From Bagarius yarrelli (lineage: Eukaryota > Chordata > Actinopteri > Siluriformes > Sisoridae), in the NCBI GenBank assembly GCA_005784505.1, contig VCAZ01000136.1:824661-888660 (forward strand): a stretch of DNA of 64,000 nt, read 5' to 3'. Both the position numbers and the translations under genes were made by a program. The notes under the pieces are model-generated. The model was not told where the DNA came from, made no database searches, and saw only the letters and a list, made by a program, of their open reading frames with translations. Within the stretch, counting starts at the first letter, position 1, and every line of letters starts with the position of its first letter. Below, one piece after another: positions 13,074-23,109 of the stretch.

Positions 13074-13624
13074 TTGTTCAGGGTCAGTTAACCAACCAAA
13101 TAAAGAAAACAAAATAAAATAAAGTGAAGTCATTTTGTATTTTGGAACTATTTAAAAATATTTATTATGTAATGTCTTTTTTGTTGTTTTTTTCTGGAAT
13201 AAATACCTATTTAAATAATAATATAGTGAAATATATTGTTACCGTGAAATAAAATTCATAACTCGTACAGTGGAGTCGAATTTTGGTCATATCGTCCACT
13301 CCTATTAGTGCGTATACCCGCGTGTTTGTGTATATTGATGTGAGTATACACTGTATTTGTTAATGAATGTGTTTTTGTGTGTATAAATTGTTACATGTGC
13401 ATATTATTGTGTATGTGTCTGTAATCTAATTATCTGTTCGACTCTCTCGCTTTTGCTTTTTCTTTTACAGGGCTTTTGCTAATTGTATGCCCCTGTTGGA
13501 AGTGGAGGACATGATGATCATGGGCAAGAAACCCGACTCCAAGTGTGTGTTCACCTACGTGCAGTCGCTGGTCAATCACCTGCGCAGATACGAGATGATG
13601 TGTCGAGCACACTCTGATCACTAA
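2406..13624 (+). CDS. smtn: Smoothelin (CH-domain actin-binding protein)
   Basis: Coding exons: 2406-2582, 2700-2775, 6095-6256, 7627-7689, 7780-7849, 7947-8117, 8433-8550, 8959-9110, then either 10888-11035 (378 aa) or 13471-13624 (380 aa). All have AG/GT borders and agreeing phases. Residues about 45-105 form the conserved smoothelin N-terminal segment (DEEILDKM, DSKDFEERKMIRAAMREL, then a charged REKERDLRLQELRQQRE coiled coil). Residues 160-280 are a Ser-rich and basic linker. A C-terminal type-2 CH domain starts near residue 263 (IKQMLLDWCRAKTRGYE) and includes SWSDGMAFCALVHNFFPE. Smoothelins bind actin filaments in contractile muscle cells. The protein is much shorter than mammalian smoothelin-B, but I may have missed an optional exon in the 3.3 kb intron 2. 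The first ATG follows a splice acceptor directly, so the 5'UTR lies in an upstream exon. Teleosts have smtna and smtnb; I cannot tell which this is. Confidence 0.9.
2816..2852. repeat. CT dinucleotide microsatellite
   Basis: About 18 CT units in smtn intron 2, just after the exon 2 donor. Confidence 0.9.
3240..4700 (+). mobile_element. Decayed DIRS-like retrotransposon fragment (RT/RNase H)
   Basis: In smtn intron 2, three frames together give pieces of a reverse transcriptase-RNase H polyprotein of DIRS type. At 3351-3480 there is HHLKSLGLCVNMQRSVIEPS followed by TTYLGV. At 3460-3640 there is a connection region ending RPLQFWLK. At 3720-3860 there is VVMTTNASTKGWEAV, then HINRLKLEAVFLAL, the RNase H start in which the usual TDAS has become TNAS. 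Frameshifts and stops separate the pieces, so it is dead. The part from about 4440 to 4660 is noncoding and resembles DIRS terminal sequence (GTTCCCGCTCACAGGGAACC palindrome). GC content is higher than in the flanks. The family call rests on recalled RT motifs; the limits are rough. Confidence 0.6.
4855..4914. repeat. CT-rich then AC microsatellite
   Basis: An interrupted CT run followed by an AC run in smtn intron 2. Confidence 0.8.
7330..7445. repeat. Dispersed fish repeat fragment
   Basis: CATT repeats are followed by a segment with GGATACACCCTGGACAGG and CCAGTCCATCACAGGGCC, a sequence seen very often in fish genomes as part of interspersed repeats. It lies in smtn intron 3, with no coding content. 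The family is not assigned. Confidence 0.4.
8600..8690 (+). mobile_element. Degenerate tRNA-derived SINE fragment
   Basis: GTGGCAGCTCGGTGGTTACGG followed by GAGAATGCTGATCAGGAG resembles the box A end of the tRNA-like SINE seen elsewhere in this window (for example 40110-40260). The box B part has decayed. It lies in smtn intron 7. Confidence 0.4.
9119..9143. repeat. AC microsatellite
   Basis: An AC run begins only 9 bp after the exon 8 donor of smtn, the donor that is joined to either alternative last exon. Confidence 0.85.
9700..9850 (-). mobile_element. tRNA-derived SINE copy
   Basis: CAGACACCCTTATCTAAAGTG is followed by AAGGGCCTTGTTCAGGGGCCC and GATGCTGGGGATTGAATCC. Read on the minus strand, the last part is a box-B-like GGATTCAATCC followed by the CCCCTGAACAAGGCCCTT tail shared by all copies in this window. 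Confidence 0.6.
9949..9994. repeat. AC microsatellite
   Basis: An AC array with one interruption, in smtn intron 8. A TG run (about 10337-10359) lies in the same intron. Confidence 0.9.
10635..10684. repeat. Short perfect-armed palindrome
   Basis: CAACAAAAGT plus AAATGGA on the left is mirrored by TCCATTT plus ACTTTTTGTTG on the right, with a loop of about 13 nt. The arm shares AAGTGAAATGGATG with the larger hairpin at 1635-1787, so it is probably a collapsed member of the same family. Confidence 0.6.
10888..11035 (+). CDS. smtn: smtn alternative last exon A (CH domain end)
   Basis: After acceptor ttcacag this exon completes the split GAG codon from exon 8 and reads ETLADCPQLLDVEDMVRL, then EPDWKCVYTYLQEFYRGLV, ending KTKNSL and TAA at 11033-11035. 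It closes the CH domain in the form typical of the main smoothelin isoforms (REPDWKCVYTY). A polyadenylation signal AATAAA follows at 11070-11075, so a transcript can end here. The other ending lies 2.4 kb downstream. Confidence 0.88.
11070..11075 (+). terminator. Polyadenylation signal for smtn exon A
   Basis: AATAAA 35 bp after the exon A stop codon. This close spacing supports use of exon A as a true terminal exon, although the 3'UTR would be very short. Confidence 0.5.
11250..11345 (+). repeat. Fragment of an AGAGTTGCACGAT-type TIR element
   Basis: TTAGAGTTGCACGATATAAAAA followed by GATACCAATAAC resembles the end of the 'AGGGCTG(C/G)ACAAT' repeat family seen at 18297-18714 and 29488-29826. 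No opposite end was found, so it is probably truncated. Confidence 0.35.
11860..11995 (-). mobile_element. tRNA-derived SINE copy
   Basis: AGTTAAGGGCCTTGTTCAGG, GGCCCGGCAGTGACTGCCTGG and GATTTGAACCCACAGTC form the tail and box B part of the SINE in minus orientation. It lies between the two alternative last exons of smtn. Confidence 0.6.
12590..12614. repeat. GA microsatellite
   Basis: A GA run within a purine-rich tract. An AC array follows at 12725-12764. Confidence 0.85.
12725..12764. repeat. AC microsatellite
   Basis: About 20 uninterrupted AC units between the alternative smtn last exons. Confidence 0.9.
12971..13070. repeat. Long TG microsatellite
   Basis: About 100 bp of TG with two short interruptions, ending 400 bp before alternative exon B. 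TG tracts can affect splicing, but no effect can be read from the sequence. Confidence 0.9.
13471..13624 (+). CDS. smtn: smtn alternative last exon B (CH domain end)
   Basis: The acceptor is preceded by a strong pyrimidine tract (cttttgctttttcttttacag). The exon restores the same split GAG codon and reads EAFANCMPLLEVEDMMIMG, then KKPDSKCVFTYVQSLVNHLR, ending in HSDH and TAA. The signature GKKPDxKCVFTYVQSL is the alternative CH ending known from mammalian smoothelin isoforms and from smoothelin-like proteins. It has the same length and register as exon A but a different sequence, so the two exons are alternatives to each other and not sequential. Confidence 0.88.
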
Positions 13625-14882
13625 GCTCTCACTCTCTCACGCCGTCGCCACCATGTTTCTTTTTCTGATGTTAGAACAATGAAGTGTTTGCTTTTATTTT
13701 AATTTCCTATGATTGTGTGCCGGATTTTCCCCTGCAGCAAAAAACTACAACACAACAGGTGGAGGAATCCAGTGCTATAACAAGCACCAGAAAAAAATCG
13801 AAAATACTTTTTAGCTAAAAAACATTCTTTTATGCCGCAACCCAGAAACATCATCATGACCTGAAGTTTTTATGTTATTTCTATAATTAGTAGTGCAGCG
13901 AGTTTCTTTACAGGATGTTATTAGGTGGTCGTGGAGTTTCTGACTAAATCACAATACTTTGACTCGAATTTTCTTCACCAAGCACAAACGATCGAATTCT
14001 GATTTCTCACCACTTCTCGTGCTGAAACAGATTAGATTAAATTGGATTTAATTAAACATGCCACAATAACTGAGTCTGTATCCCTGCATCTGATTGGACG
14101 CAGACTCTCCATTCCATAACAGAAGAGAGAGGAAATGTTTCAGCATGTGGATTACACACACACTTAAACAGCACAGCCTGCATGTTCATAAGTTCTCTAT
14201 AGTGTAACTAACGCTTTACGTTTTCTTTTACTCATTATAATTTGCATTAAAAAAAAAGAAGCTTTATAACTTATATTTTTCATCCAGGGGAAAAGTTTCA
14301 TTTATGCTTTCCAGAGTGTAAACCTGTTTTTATTTTATCTATATATAAATATCTGAACGAGTTTGTAACAGTTTGCTTTATCTGCAAATAATTTTATTTA
14401 TCAAAATGACACGGATTCACAGTTTTAACATTGTGTTCCTTTTAAAGAGCTAAGATTTCATTTAATGTGCCAGTGAGCTGTTTTTCTGTTAACTAGTATT
14501 AAAAAATACCGTTAAAACACTAAAGTATTGATTGATTTATTGGGGTTCATTTGAAGTCACAGATGAATTTAATCTGCTGTTCGTTTGGTATTTCTTTATA
14601 GCCAAGTCCCTGTTTCACTCCATTAGACAACAGGGAGGAGAGACAGGAGAGACGACAACAACCCTTTTTCAGCCGCAGCACCATTTAACTAAGCGCAGCG
14701 TTAGGAATGATGAGCTTCGGCAGCAGGTGATGTTCTAAACTCTTACACTAGAGATCAGGGATCATCAAACTACAACATGCCCCCATAATTTATCTGAACA
14801 AAAGCAGAGATTTTGAGTTTTAAAATCTGTTTAAATCTGTTTTAAAAAAAAATTTAAAATCATGTCTATATTTCAAAATAAA
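13625..14882 (+). other. Probable smtn 3'UTR (isoform B)
   Basis: AT-rich sequence after the exon B stop with no coding content. A polyadenylation signal AATAAA lies at 14877-14882. The 3'UTR extent is inferred from that signal only. Confidence 0.5.
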
Positions 14883-15854
14883 GGTTTGCTTAACCCTGAA
14901 ACTACTTTTGGTTGTTAAGGTTAAGTAATAATAGCTTCAGGCCCAATCACAAGTACACGTCATCATACAAACCGTAAAACAAATTCCTACCACTAGACTT
15001 TTATTTCTAACAGGATGTCCTGTCGAGTCATCAGGTAATGTTATAAGGCATAAAAATTTGTGGAACAATCCTGCAGCAGAGAAACGTTTAGTAAAATTTA
15101 GTGATTTCTTTGAAAAACATGATGGTAAAATATGAAAACAGCATTTTATGTAATAAAACATAACTTTGTGGTTAGGGTTATTTTTTTATTAATGCCAAAA
15201 AAATATTTATCTCCTTGATCTTTTGGGGAGCCATGTTGCTGCTGTAGCTTACGTATTTCGGGAAGTTTCTCATAGCCCCATGTTAGAAGTGTGTTCCTGA
15301 AAAATCAAATAGACAACAAACCGATCAAGTGGATTTAGAATCCAGGAAATTCAACCTGCATGATTATTTCTTTGTTCAATGCAAAGAAACGTCTGTCATA
15401 TCGGTCATCTTTTAATAGCTTATAAATCTCTTGAAATTGAATTCTCATTTGTTCGAGCGGTTGAAACAAAATCAACTAGTCTAACATTAGGAGACAAAAT
15501 AAAAATATTTTAAAAAATAAAATCCTAAATTAAGTTCCTAAGTTAACTAAGTTACTCCAATAAATGAGATTTTCCGCTCCAGGCCAACTCCGCTCCTTCC
15601 CTCCTATTAAAGAAACAAAACAATGATGTGGCCTTCAGAGAAAAATGGGGACCCCTGCTATAGATAAACTATAAACCACGGTGTAGAAAAATAAAGCTTT
15701 AATCACTGTTTTATATTTACATATTTGCACCCAGCATTAATGTTCACTCTGCATTTCTGATATATAGGATGATATTAAAAATTAAGAAAACTGAAATATT
15801 AAAACGTGTCGAAATAAAAAAAAACACACAGACGCTCTAGTCCAATTAAAAATA
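14883..15854. other. Gap between convergent genes smtn and selenom
   Basis: About 1 kb of AT-rich DNA between the probable polyadenylation sites of the two convergent genes. No gene, repeat family or structure could be supported. Confidence 0.5.
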
Positions 15855-15860
15855 TTTATT
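15855..15860 (-). terminator. selenom polyadenylation signal
   Basis: AATAAA on the minus strand, about 70 bp past the SECIS element and 255 bp past the stop codon. This is a normal layout for a selenoprotein 3'UTR. Confidence 0.6.
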
Positions 15861-15928
15861 CCTTTGGTCCCTGTGCCATTATTATTTTAATTGTCATCAA
15901 CACCAGTACAAAGACCAGTTTAAACCAG

Positions 15929-15997
15929 TAAGAACGCAGATCATCAGCTTTAAACCAATCAGATGATTTTACAGTTTAAAGCATCATTCGGTTCTTA
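15929..15997 (-). promoter_or_regulatory. SECIS element in the selenom 3'UTR
   Basis: On the minus strand the order is: helix I arm TAAGAAC, an internal loop, the quartet strand ATGA (15984-15987), helix II arm GCTTTAAAC, an apical loop with AAAA (15967-15970), helix II return GTTTAAAGC, TGAT (15043 offset: 15943-15946), a second loop side, and helix I return GTTCTTA. Both helices pair perfectly. The distance from ATGA to the apical A run is 13 nt, within the normal SECIS range. The element lies 118 bp past the stop codon. It would direct insertion of selenocysteine at the in-frame TGA of selenom. Mammalian SELENOM is reported to carry CC in place of the apical AA; this copy has the usual A run. 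Confidence 0.92.
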
Positions 15998-16114
15998 TCT
16001 GGGCACAAACCGGCCCTTCAGACCAGCGTGCTGATGTATTTCCACCCATACAGAAACACATGCGCTGGAAAAAAACATATTAAGCAGCATGTTATTACTG
16101 ATCCCACATCCAGA

Positions 16115-19100
16115 TTATAACTCTTTCTCAGGTTGGTTGATGTGATTCTCTGGAAAGGGGCTGTCTTTAGCTGGGGCGAAGCGGAACTCCTCCGGCACGT
16201 CATCTTCACTGTGCGCTTTTTTATAGAAGCCCAACTCCACCAGGAGACTGTTGATTTCCATACGGGTCATGAATGAAAGTGGGATCCGCTGAGACAGAAA
16301 GGGGTAGGAAAAGGTTTAATTATTGCCACAAAAACAACACAATGCATTTCTGTTCTTTGCCTAGTTTGGCTTTTTAAACAATTCATGATACAAAGATAGC
16401 AGAGAGACTAAGCGGTGTCAGCTCAGTGATGCCCAGTAACTCCTGCATGAACAAAGAGCTGCACCAGAGAGACAAATTTGAAACTGCACAGTTCAGGATG
16501 GTTTTTTTAGTGTAAAAACAAGTGACGACGAAAGTCTCACTAGAGACACTAGTGTCTCGCATCGATTAGATTGAATAGATTTACATTTTTTGTAAAAAAA
16601 TAATGATAAACTGTCAGTTTATATAAACAAAAGTTTAATGTATACAAAAAGTCACAATTGTATAAATAAGCAATCTGAACAATATTTAAAGAATATTGAA
16701 CTAAAGGAGTAAGCACAATTTGCAGAAATAAAAATCTAAAGTGGCTAAAAGAGTGATTTAAAAAAAAAAAAAAAATTTTATATAGTCTCTTTCTCAGCCG
16801 CTGCACATCACAGAAATGTGATGTATTTTTATTTTTTTTTTACTATTTATACCGCGGTCACGTGCAATAGAAAATGCATGTTACTATGCATGCTAAAGGT
16901 ATTGGGCTGTGCGACATCTAGTGCTTAAACAGTGCCACTGCATTAGAAATTAAAAATACCTGACGACCTACAGATTTGGGAATTAAATTACTAAATTACA
17001 TCAGCACAAAATCAGTGTCCAGTGTCACATCACTGAAAAGAACTGAAGATTTGTTTTTGTGTCTGGGGGCACACTGTGTGCATCAAGGGCACAAGTAGGC
17101 GGGGCAGAGAATTTTACCAGTGGATTAGGACAACCTACACACTTGCACCCCTAATCAGGAATGTGGAAATAACGAACACACGGGTGCAATTGTAGGCACT
17201 GGGACAGTGACATCATTCATGTAAGGATATTACCCAGAATTCATTTGGTGGTGTGTCATTCCAGACCAACCCAGATGGGTGTGGTTTATTAAACTGTCCC
17301 AATTTTGCACATCAGCAGACTTGTTCCGTTGTGCACTTCTAAAATTGCACACGTCATGGAAGACCTTAGGGCACAGTGTGGAAACTGTTCTGTTCTGATT
17401 TCCATCACTCGTTTCTGATCGAATACTATAATTATGCCCAGCGTCCACTGTACAAGTTAAAGCAATCCATTTAACCAATCAGAGCAGAGACTCCAGCTGC
17501 GGTATGATGCTGAACTTACATCCAGCTCCTTGTAGTAGTGGTTCAGGAGGATCAGCTCAGGGTCGGCACCAGGAATATACTTCAGCTCCAAGTTATGACT
17601 GAGGGAAAAAAACACAGTTAAGGAGCAAACACACTGAACAACATGAAACAGAATGTCTGACAAGTCAGGGACCAAAGAATGTAAAAATACATCATGCTCG
17701 ACTGCTACAAAACAAAACTCTACCACTGAATAATAAAGGAGTATGAATAATAAAATTATGTGAAATAATTATTTGCGCAGTGTGTATACAGAAATGCAGT
17801 ACTCATCTTTATATTAGCAGCTACTGCAAGTCTGCAAATCTTTTTGGCCCTGTTGCTCCTAAAACTCAGTAACTCGTCTACTACTTTACTAGTTCTATTA
17901 CTGCTATTAACAAGTGGTGCAGGACTGCTGACCAAAAGATTAATCCCCTGCAACACCAAGCTGCTACTGCTGGACTCTTAGATAAGGAAAATGAGGAGAT
18001 AAATGTAAATTGCTTGGATAAGGACTTCTGCCGAAAACCAGTTATTCTATTAGTTTTAATACTAGTTTTGCTTGTGGTACTAGTTCTGTTATTAGTTGTA
18101 CTGCTACAGCTAATTCCACTGGTGTTTGTAGTTTTACTACTGTTGCTACTTCTAGTGTTTGTCCTGTTATCATACTGCTACTACACTTAAAACTAAAAAA
18201 TGGATGAGAAAAGGATACTACAAAGGGATGTCCTGGGTCACAAAAGCCTTGACCTGAAAAGGAAGCAGAAAAACACTAAACTAATTACACTCAATCAGGA
18301 CTGCACAATCCTTATATATATATAATAAAAAAATCACTTCACCATTGACATCACAATGTGTGTATCTTCAATAGTCACATTACAGGATGTAGAAGTGAGA
18401 TTAGATTTGATGTGATTTCACGTGATTTATGGATTAATTGTTCAAAGTTTAATAATCGAGTGTTCATACTTTAATATACGTTAAACATTTCAAACATGTT
18501 TAAATCATTCAGGAAGGAACAAAAAACAGTCACTTTAACAACTTTAACAAAGATTAATTGTGTTTATTTATAATATTTTATTTATATTATTTATTATATT
18601 TTACTCAGATTCACTCGCTTACAAAACCAACACAATCATTCAAACATCATAAATTCTTAATAAATAGAGCAATTAAAGACATCTGGGAAAGTTTTTCCGA
18701 TATTGTGCAGCCCTACGCTCGTTTACAGTCTCCCTCAATCATGTGATTCTTTCTTTCTTTTTTTTTTTCAAACCTGGGCAGACGGCTGGAACTCTCAGTA
18801 CCAAAGGAGTTTTAGAATGCAATAATAGTGTTTAAAGCTCACCTCCCTCAGTCTGTTCAGCTGTCATCCTCCACAGCTCTGGAGAAAAGAAACCCCAACA
18901 GAAAAAACATGACCGTTAAGGATGAGTAACAACAGAAATATGCCTTTTATTAGTTCTTTATAGAGGCTTTGCTTACAGATCAGCAGAAATCTACCTACAG
19001 CTGTCCTAAGATCCTACAGCTGTCCTAAGAATGGATGGATGAATGGATCATTGAACATACTAAAGAATGGGCAGATAGATAGATAGACAGATGAACATAC

Positions 19101-19145
19101 TAAAGGATGAATGGATGGATGGATGGTTGAACATCCTAAAGAATG

Positions 19146-19208
<63 letters not shown>

Positions 19209-20139
19209 GGTTGAACATACTGAAGAATGGATGGATGGATGGATGGATGGACAAACATACATATTAAAGGATGGATAGTTGATCATACTAAAGAATAATT
19301 AGACAGACATAATCAGCCCTCAGACTCCAAACTGTTTGAGACTTTGGTCCAGGGACTATCCTGAAACTGCACCATGTCAAAACATTGTTGTACAGTGTTA
19401 CATTACTGTGGGGTTTGAACATACACAAAGACTTTTTTCAGAGGAAATCATGCCGCATATGCAAAGTCTCTATAAGTGCAAATGATGCGAGCAAGGTGAG
19501 CGACTGTTTTGGCTTTCAAAACAGAAGGTCTCGCAGTTCGTCCCTGGTGTCGCCGAATAAGGTGAAAATGAATAAAGATAGAATCAAATCAGGTCAGGAT
19601 TTACAACAAAAATCTATCAGACAAAGAAAATCTGTGGTACTGTAAAGACACCAACAACAACAAAGCCTACACTGAAAACCCTGTGACTTGAAAGCAAACC
19701 TCAATCTGGCAACCCTCGACATCAATTCAATCATTCTTTTCAATCTCTTCCAAATAAAACAACCGGTTATATTTAATTCAGATTTAATAGAAATAATCTA
19801 ATTAACACATTTGTACGTTTGTTAAGATCTGAAATAACCATGAAGGAACTTTTTAAAGGGAAACTGGAAATACAGGACAAACAGGTCTTCAGTTCTATAA
19901 CGAACCCTAATTACACTCATTATCACAATTAAACAGATTAAAGGATGAGAAAATTCCTCTCATATTTATTGTTTAAAAATAAGTAATTGCCGTCGGTTTG
20001 CGGTGATTTGTGAACAGATTTATTTGCTTACCTCCACTTTTGCTCTGGCGAGACCATCCAGCTTCTTCCAGTCCAGTTCATAAGCCAAGATTATGGATGG
20101 AAGAAACGCGATCCATAAAAGCGTCCACATGCTCGCCAT
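16115..20139 (-). CDS. selenom: Selenoprotein M (ER thioredoxin-fold selenoprotein)
   Basis: Exons on the minus strand: 20032-20139, 18843-18878, 18222-18253, 17520-17598, 16115-16288, giving 142 aa (human 145). Residues 1-19 are a hydrophobic signal peptide (MASMWTLLWIAFLPSIILA), followed by YELDWKKLDGLARAKVE. The 36-nt exon 2 encodes SCGGU, the CxxU redox motif, with U read from the in-frame TGA at 18864-18866. The rest shows VKAFVTQDIPF, then LKYIPGADPELILLNHYY, then RIPLSFMTR and ELGFYKKA, all typical of SELENOM. The family is an ER-lumen redox protein. One residue is missing against the human protein where exons 3 and 4 join (PFHN for PFYHN). The C-terminus EKEL resembles, but does not match, a canonical KDEL signal. 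A start four codons downstream (MWTLL) is also possible. Gene finders that treat TGA as stop will truncate it. Confidence 0.95.
17880..18020 (+). mobile_element. tRNA-derived SINE fragment
   Basis: CAGGACTGCTGACCAAAAG, then AACACCAAGCTGCTACTGCTGG, is the plus-orientation core of the SINE family (compare ACCAAGCTGCCACTGCTGGG at about 26780). It lies in selenom intron 3. Confidence 0.5.
18297..18714. mobile_element. Nonautonomous TIR element (AGGGCTGCACAAT family)
   Basis: The left end AGGACTGCACAAT is the near-exact reverse complement of the right end ATTGTGCAGCCCT. The interior is AT-rich with no coding sequence. It lies in selenom intron 2, just upstream of exon 3. The end sequence recurs in this window at several sites, so it is a dispersed family, probably a DNA-transposon MITE; the superfamily is not assigned. 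Confidence 0.5.
19026..19295. repeat. ATGG/ATAG tetranucleotide tandem array
   Basis: A run of about 15 ATAG units (19147-19207) is flanked by ATGG-rich segments and by repeats of a longer unit containing TTGAACATACTAAAGAATGG. It lies in selenom intron 1. Minus-strand open frames here (YLSIYLSI) are only the repeat. Confidence 0.9.
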
Positions 20140-20187
20140 CACACCGGAGACACAGGTGAGACTCACCTACTTAACCAGGGCTACAGG

Positions 20188-20195
20188 TTTTATAT
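20188..20195 (-). promoter_or_regulatory. Candidate TATA box of selenom
   Basis: TATATAAA on the minus strand, about 50 bp upstream of the selenom start codon, which would leave a 5'UTR of about 20-25 nt. It lies next to CG-containing sequence. The motif is seen directly; its use is inferred. Confidence 0.45.
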
Positions 20196-20199
20196 AAGG

Positions 20200-21540
20200 A
20201 GGGAAGAAGACATTCCACAGACAGGCGTGACGTCTGGATTCGTTGCCACGTAAAGCATCTGTTCGCGTCAGGCGTGCATAATTGTGGCTAGCCAATATGA
20301 TCAGAAATCGACACTTTCAATCACGCAAACCAACCAAAAAACGCCATTTTGCAATGTAAATATTCGAAACGCAGTAAAACAGTGGATTTTTGTACTGCGT
20401 GAACGCCGTAAAACAGTTTTAATTGGTTTCCCGTGTTTAGCAGTGACGAATTTTGATATGTTCGGCTAACCATACACTAAGCTGCGCTTACTACTTGTAC
20501 ACGAGGCTGCGGTGTGTACTACTCTCACACACTCTGTAGTGCGCTAGTACGCGGCTTTCCTGGGAAACCAAGTACGAAGCCAGGGGAGCGTATTCCAGAG
20601 CTGGGAGCTGATTGGCTGGTTTCAAGCATGCGCAGTTTATCTCTGCGGCAGGCTTAAGATGGGAAATTGGAACAAGATTAGTCTACTCTTTTGACCCCCC
20701 CCCCAAACCCAAGGATAAATAGCTTTTTAACTAATATAAAGTGTTACTCTAATGTGTTGCTTTTGTTATAACGTATTTAAATATAGGCGGTGCATGTTGT
20801 ACCTCACTTAACACTCCTGATTCTGTTGGTGAATAAATGGTGATTCGGAGTGATTGGTGTAAGTTTCCTTGCTATAAATGTAAAAAATAAGCACAGAACA
20901 TGATGGATGTCTGTAATACTAAAGATTTTACTTATGTAGAAAACACAGCTATATCTTAATAAAAGGGTGACAGTCATACTCTTTAATGTGAACTGAGACA
21001 AATCCTTTTTTGGAACATTTGGTTGATTGGGACAGCAAATATTATCATGTATGTTTATAAAATATGTTTATTTTCCACATCATTAAGACTTAATGTTAAT
21101 TCCTGTTTAAATGTATCACCCAATTTTTAGCAAACTAATTTCAATAAACACATTTTATTCCCTCCCAAATTAGCTTTTTTTTCTCTTCACTTGCATTCTT
21201 TTTGTTGTTGTTACTGTCTGTTCTTTCACTGTTCTTTACCTTTCTCTTATCTCTCTTTCTGTTTTATTGGTGCCTTTTTACTCGGTAATTGCTGAATAAA
21301 TCAGGATTAGTTAGAAATATATAAAAGGTCGAGGTAAACTTATTGTTCGGTTTAGATTAATTGATGGTCTAGGGTAAAAGCTAATATATTGGACAAACCT
21401 CTGGCTGTGGTTGATTAGGAAATAAACAAATAACGAGGTTGGGAATCACCAGTTTAGGAACACAGAATATACAATGGTTTTCTATTAAAAGTGTATTTAT
21501 TTATTTATATAATTTTAATACGTTAGTTAGGTAGTAGCTA
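20200..21540. other. Upstream region of selenom, no gene
   Basis: The part nearest the gene (20215-20660) is relatively CG-rich, with an ATTGG/CCAAT-type box near 20612 and several CGC sites. It may be promoter or enhancer DNA. From 20700 onward the sequence is AT-rich with no feature I can support. Confidence 0.4.
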
Positions 21541-22806
21541 CTTTTGGGGTATGTGTCTACCAGCTTTGCACATCTACAGATGCAAAATAGCTTATGCACA
21601 TAGCCACAGATGCTCAATAAGATTTAGGTCTGGACTTTGACTGAGCCATTCTAACGAATGAATATTCTCTGATCCAAACCATTCCATTGTAGCTCTGGCT
21701 GTATGTTTAGGGTCATTGTCTTGCTGGAAGTTAAATCTCCTTCCCAGTCTCAAGTCTTTTGCAGCCTCCAACAGGGTTTTTGTTCCAGGATTGCCCTTTA
21801 TTCAGCTTCACCCATCTTTCCATTAACTCTGACCAGCTTTCCTGTCCCTGCTGAAGAAAAGCATCCCCACAGCATGATGCTGCCACCACCATGTTTCACA
21901 GCTGGGATAGTGTGTTCAGGGTGATGGGCAGTGCTACTTTTATGCCACACACAACGCTTTGCATTTAGCCCAAAAAAATTACCTCTGGTCCCATCTGACC
22001 AGAGCGCCTTTTACCGCATGTGTGCTCTACATGGCTTGTGGCAAACTGCAAATGGGACTTCTTATGTCTTTTCTTTAACAATGGGTTTCTTCTTGCCACT
22101 CGTCCATTAAGGCCAGATTTGTGGAGTACACAACTTATAGTTGTCCTGTAGACAGATCCCGTAGACCTGAGCTGTGGTTTCTGCAGCTTCTTCCAGAGTG
22201 ACCATGGGTCTCTTGGCTGCTGCTCTGACCAATGCTCTTCTTGCTCGGTCTGTCAGTTTAAGTGGACGGCCATGTCTTAGTAGGTTTGCAGTCGTGGCAT
22301 ACTTTTTCCATTTTTGGATGATGGATTAAACAGTGCTCCTTAAAAACTTGGATATTTTTTATAACCTAACCCTGCTTTAAACTTCTCCACAACTTTATCT
22401 CTGACCTGTCTGGTGAGTTCCTTGGTTTTCAGCATGCTGTTTTATCGCTAGTGTTCTCTAACAAACCACTAAGGCCTTCACAGAACGGATGTATTTATAC
22501 TGAGACTAAACACACACAGTTGGACTCTATTAACTAATTAGGTGACTTCTGAAGACAATTGATTGCACTGGATTTTATTTAGGGGTATCTGAGTACAGGG
22601 GGCTATATACAAATGCACACCACGCTTTTCAGATTTTGATTTGCTTAACATTTTGAAAACCGTATGTCATTTCCGTTCCACTTCACAATGATGTGCTTTG
22701 TGTTGGTCTATTACATAAAATCTCAATAAAATACAGTCAAGTTTGTGGTTGTAAGGTGGCAAAATGTGAAAAAGTTCAAGGGTATGAATACTTTTTCAAG
22801 GCACTG
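21541..22806 (-). pseudogene. Tc1-like transposon remnant, copy 1
   Basis: The right end (22760-22806) is the terminal inverted repeat: on the minus strand CAGTGCCTTGAAAAAGTATT, flanked by the TA target at 22807-22808. Reading the minus strand inward gives the AACCAAGGAACTCACCAGAC start of a Tc1 transposase, then the helix-turn-helix region, the CATGGTGGTGGCAGCATCAT motif around the second catalytic Asp, and the CAGTCAAAGTCCAGACCT segment. Several indels and stops break the frame. The far inverted repeat is absent, so the element is truncated near 21541 and immobile. Confidence 0.85.
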
Positions 22807-22808
22807 TA

Positions 22809-22867
<59 letters not shown>

Positions 22868-22868
22868 T
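22806..22868. repeat. GT then GA microsatellite
   Basis: A GT run and a GA run begin exactly at the TA target site at the end of Tc1 copy 1. Confidence 0.9.
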
Positions 22869-23109
22869 ATAGGCATGTTTACAGCTAATTTAGAACTTGA
22901 CTCTATGATGACTCTGGTATTCTCATATGCACAGTAAAAACACCAGTTCAAATAGTACAATGAAATTCTAATATCTACTATCTTCCTGACTGCACAAAGA
23001 AACATACACACATGAAACACATAAAGACATACACAAAAACATATTTAAATAATAACACACAATAAACAAGTGTTTTTGGATTTAAAGGTGCACCTATTTT
23101 TTTAGTCTT

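Noticed and set aside
12866..13117. Open frame made of CVCVCV
   Set aside because: Translation of the TG microsatellite.
19014..19286. Open frames on the minus strand with repeated SIYLSIYL and SIHPSIH
   Set aside because: They are translations of the ATAG/ATGG tandem array and have no protein signature.
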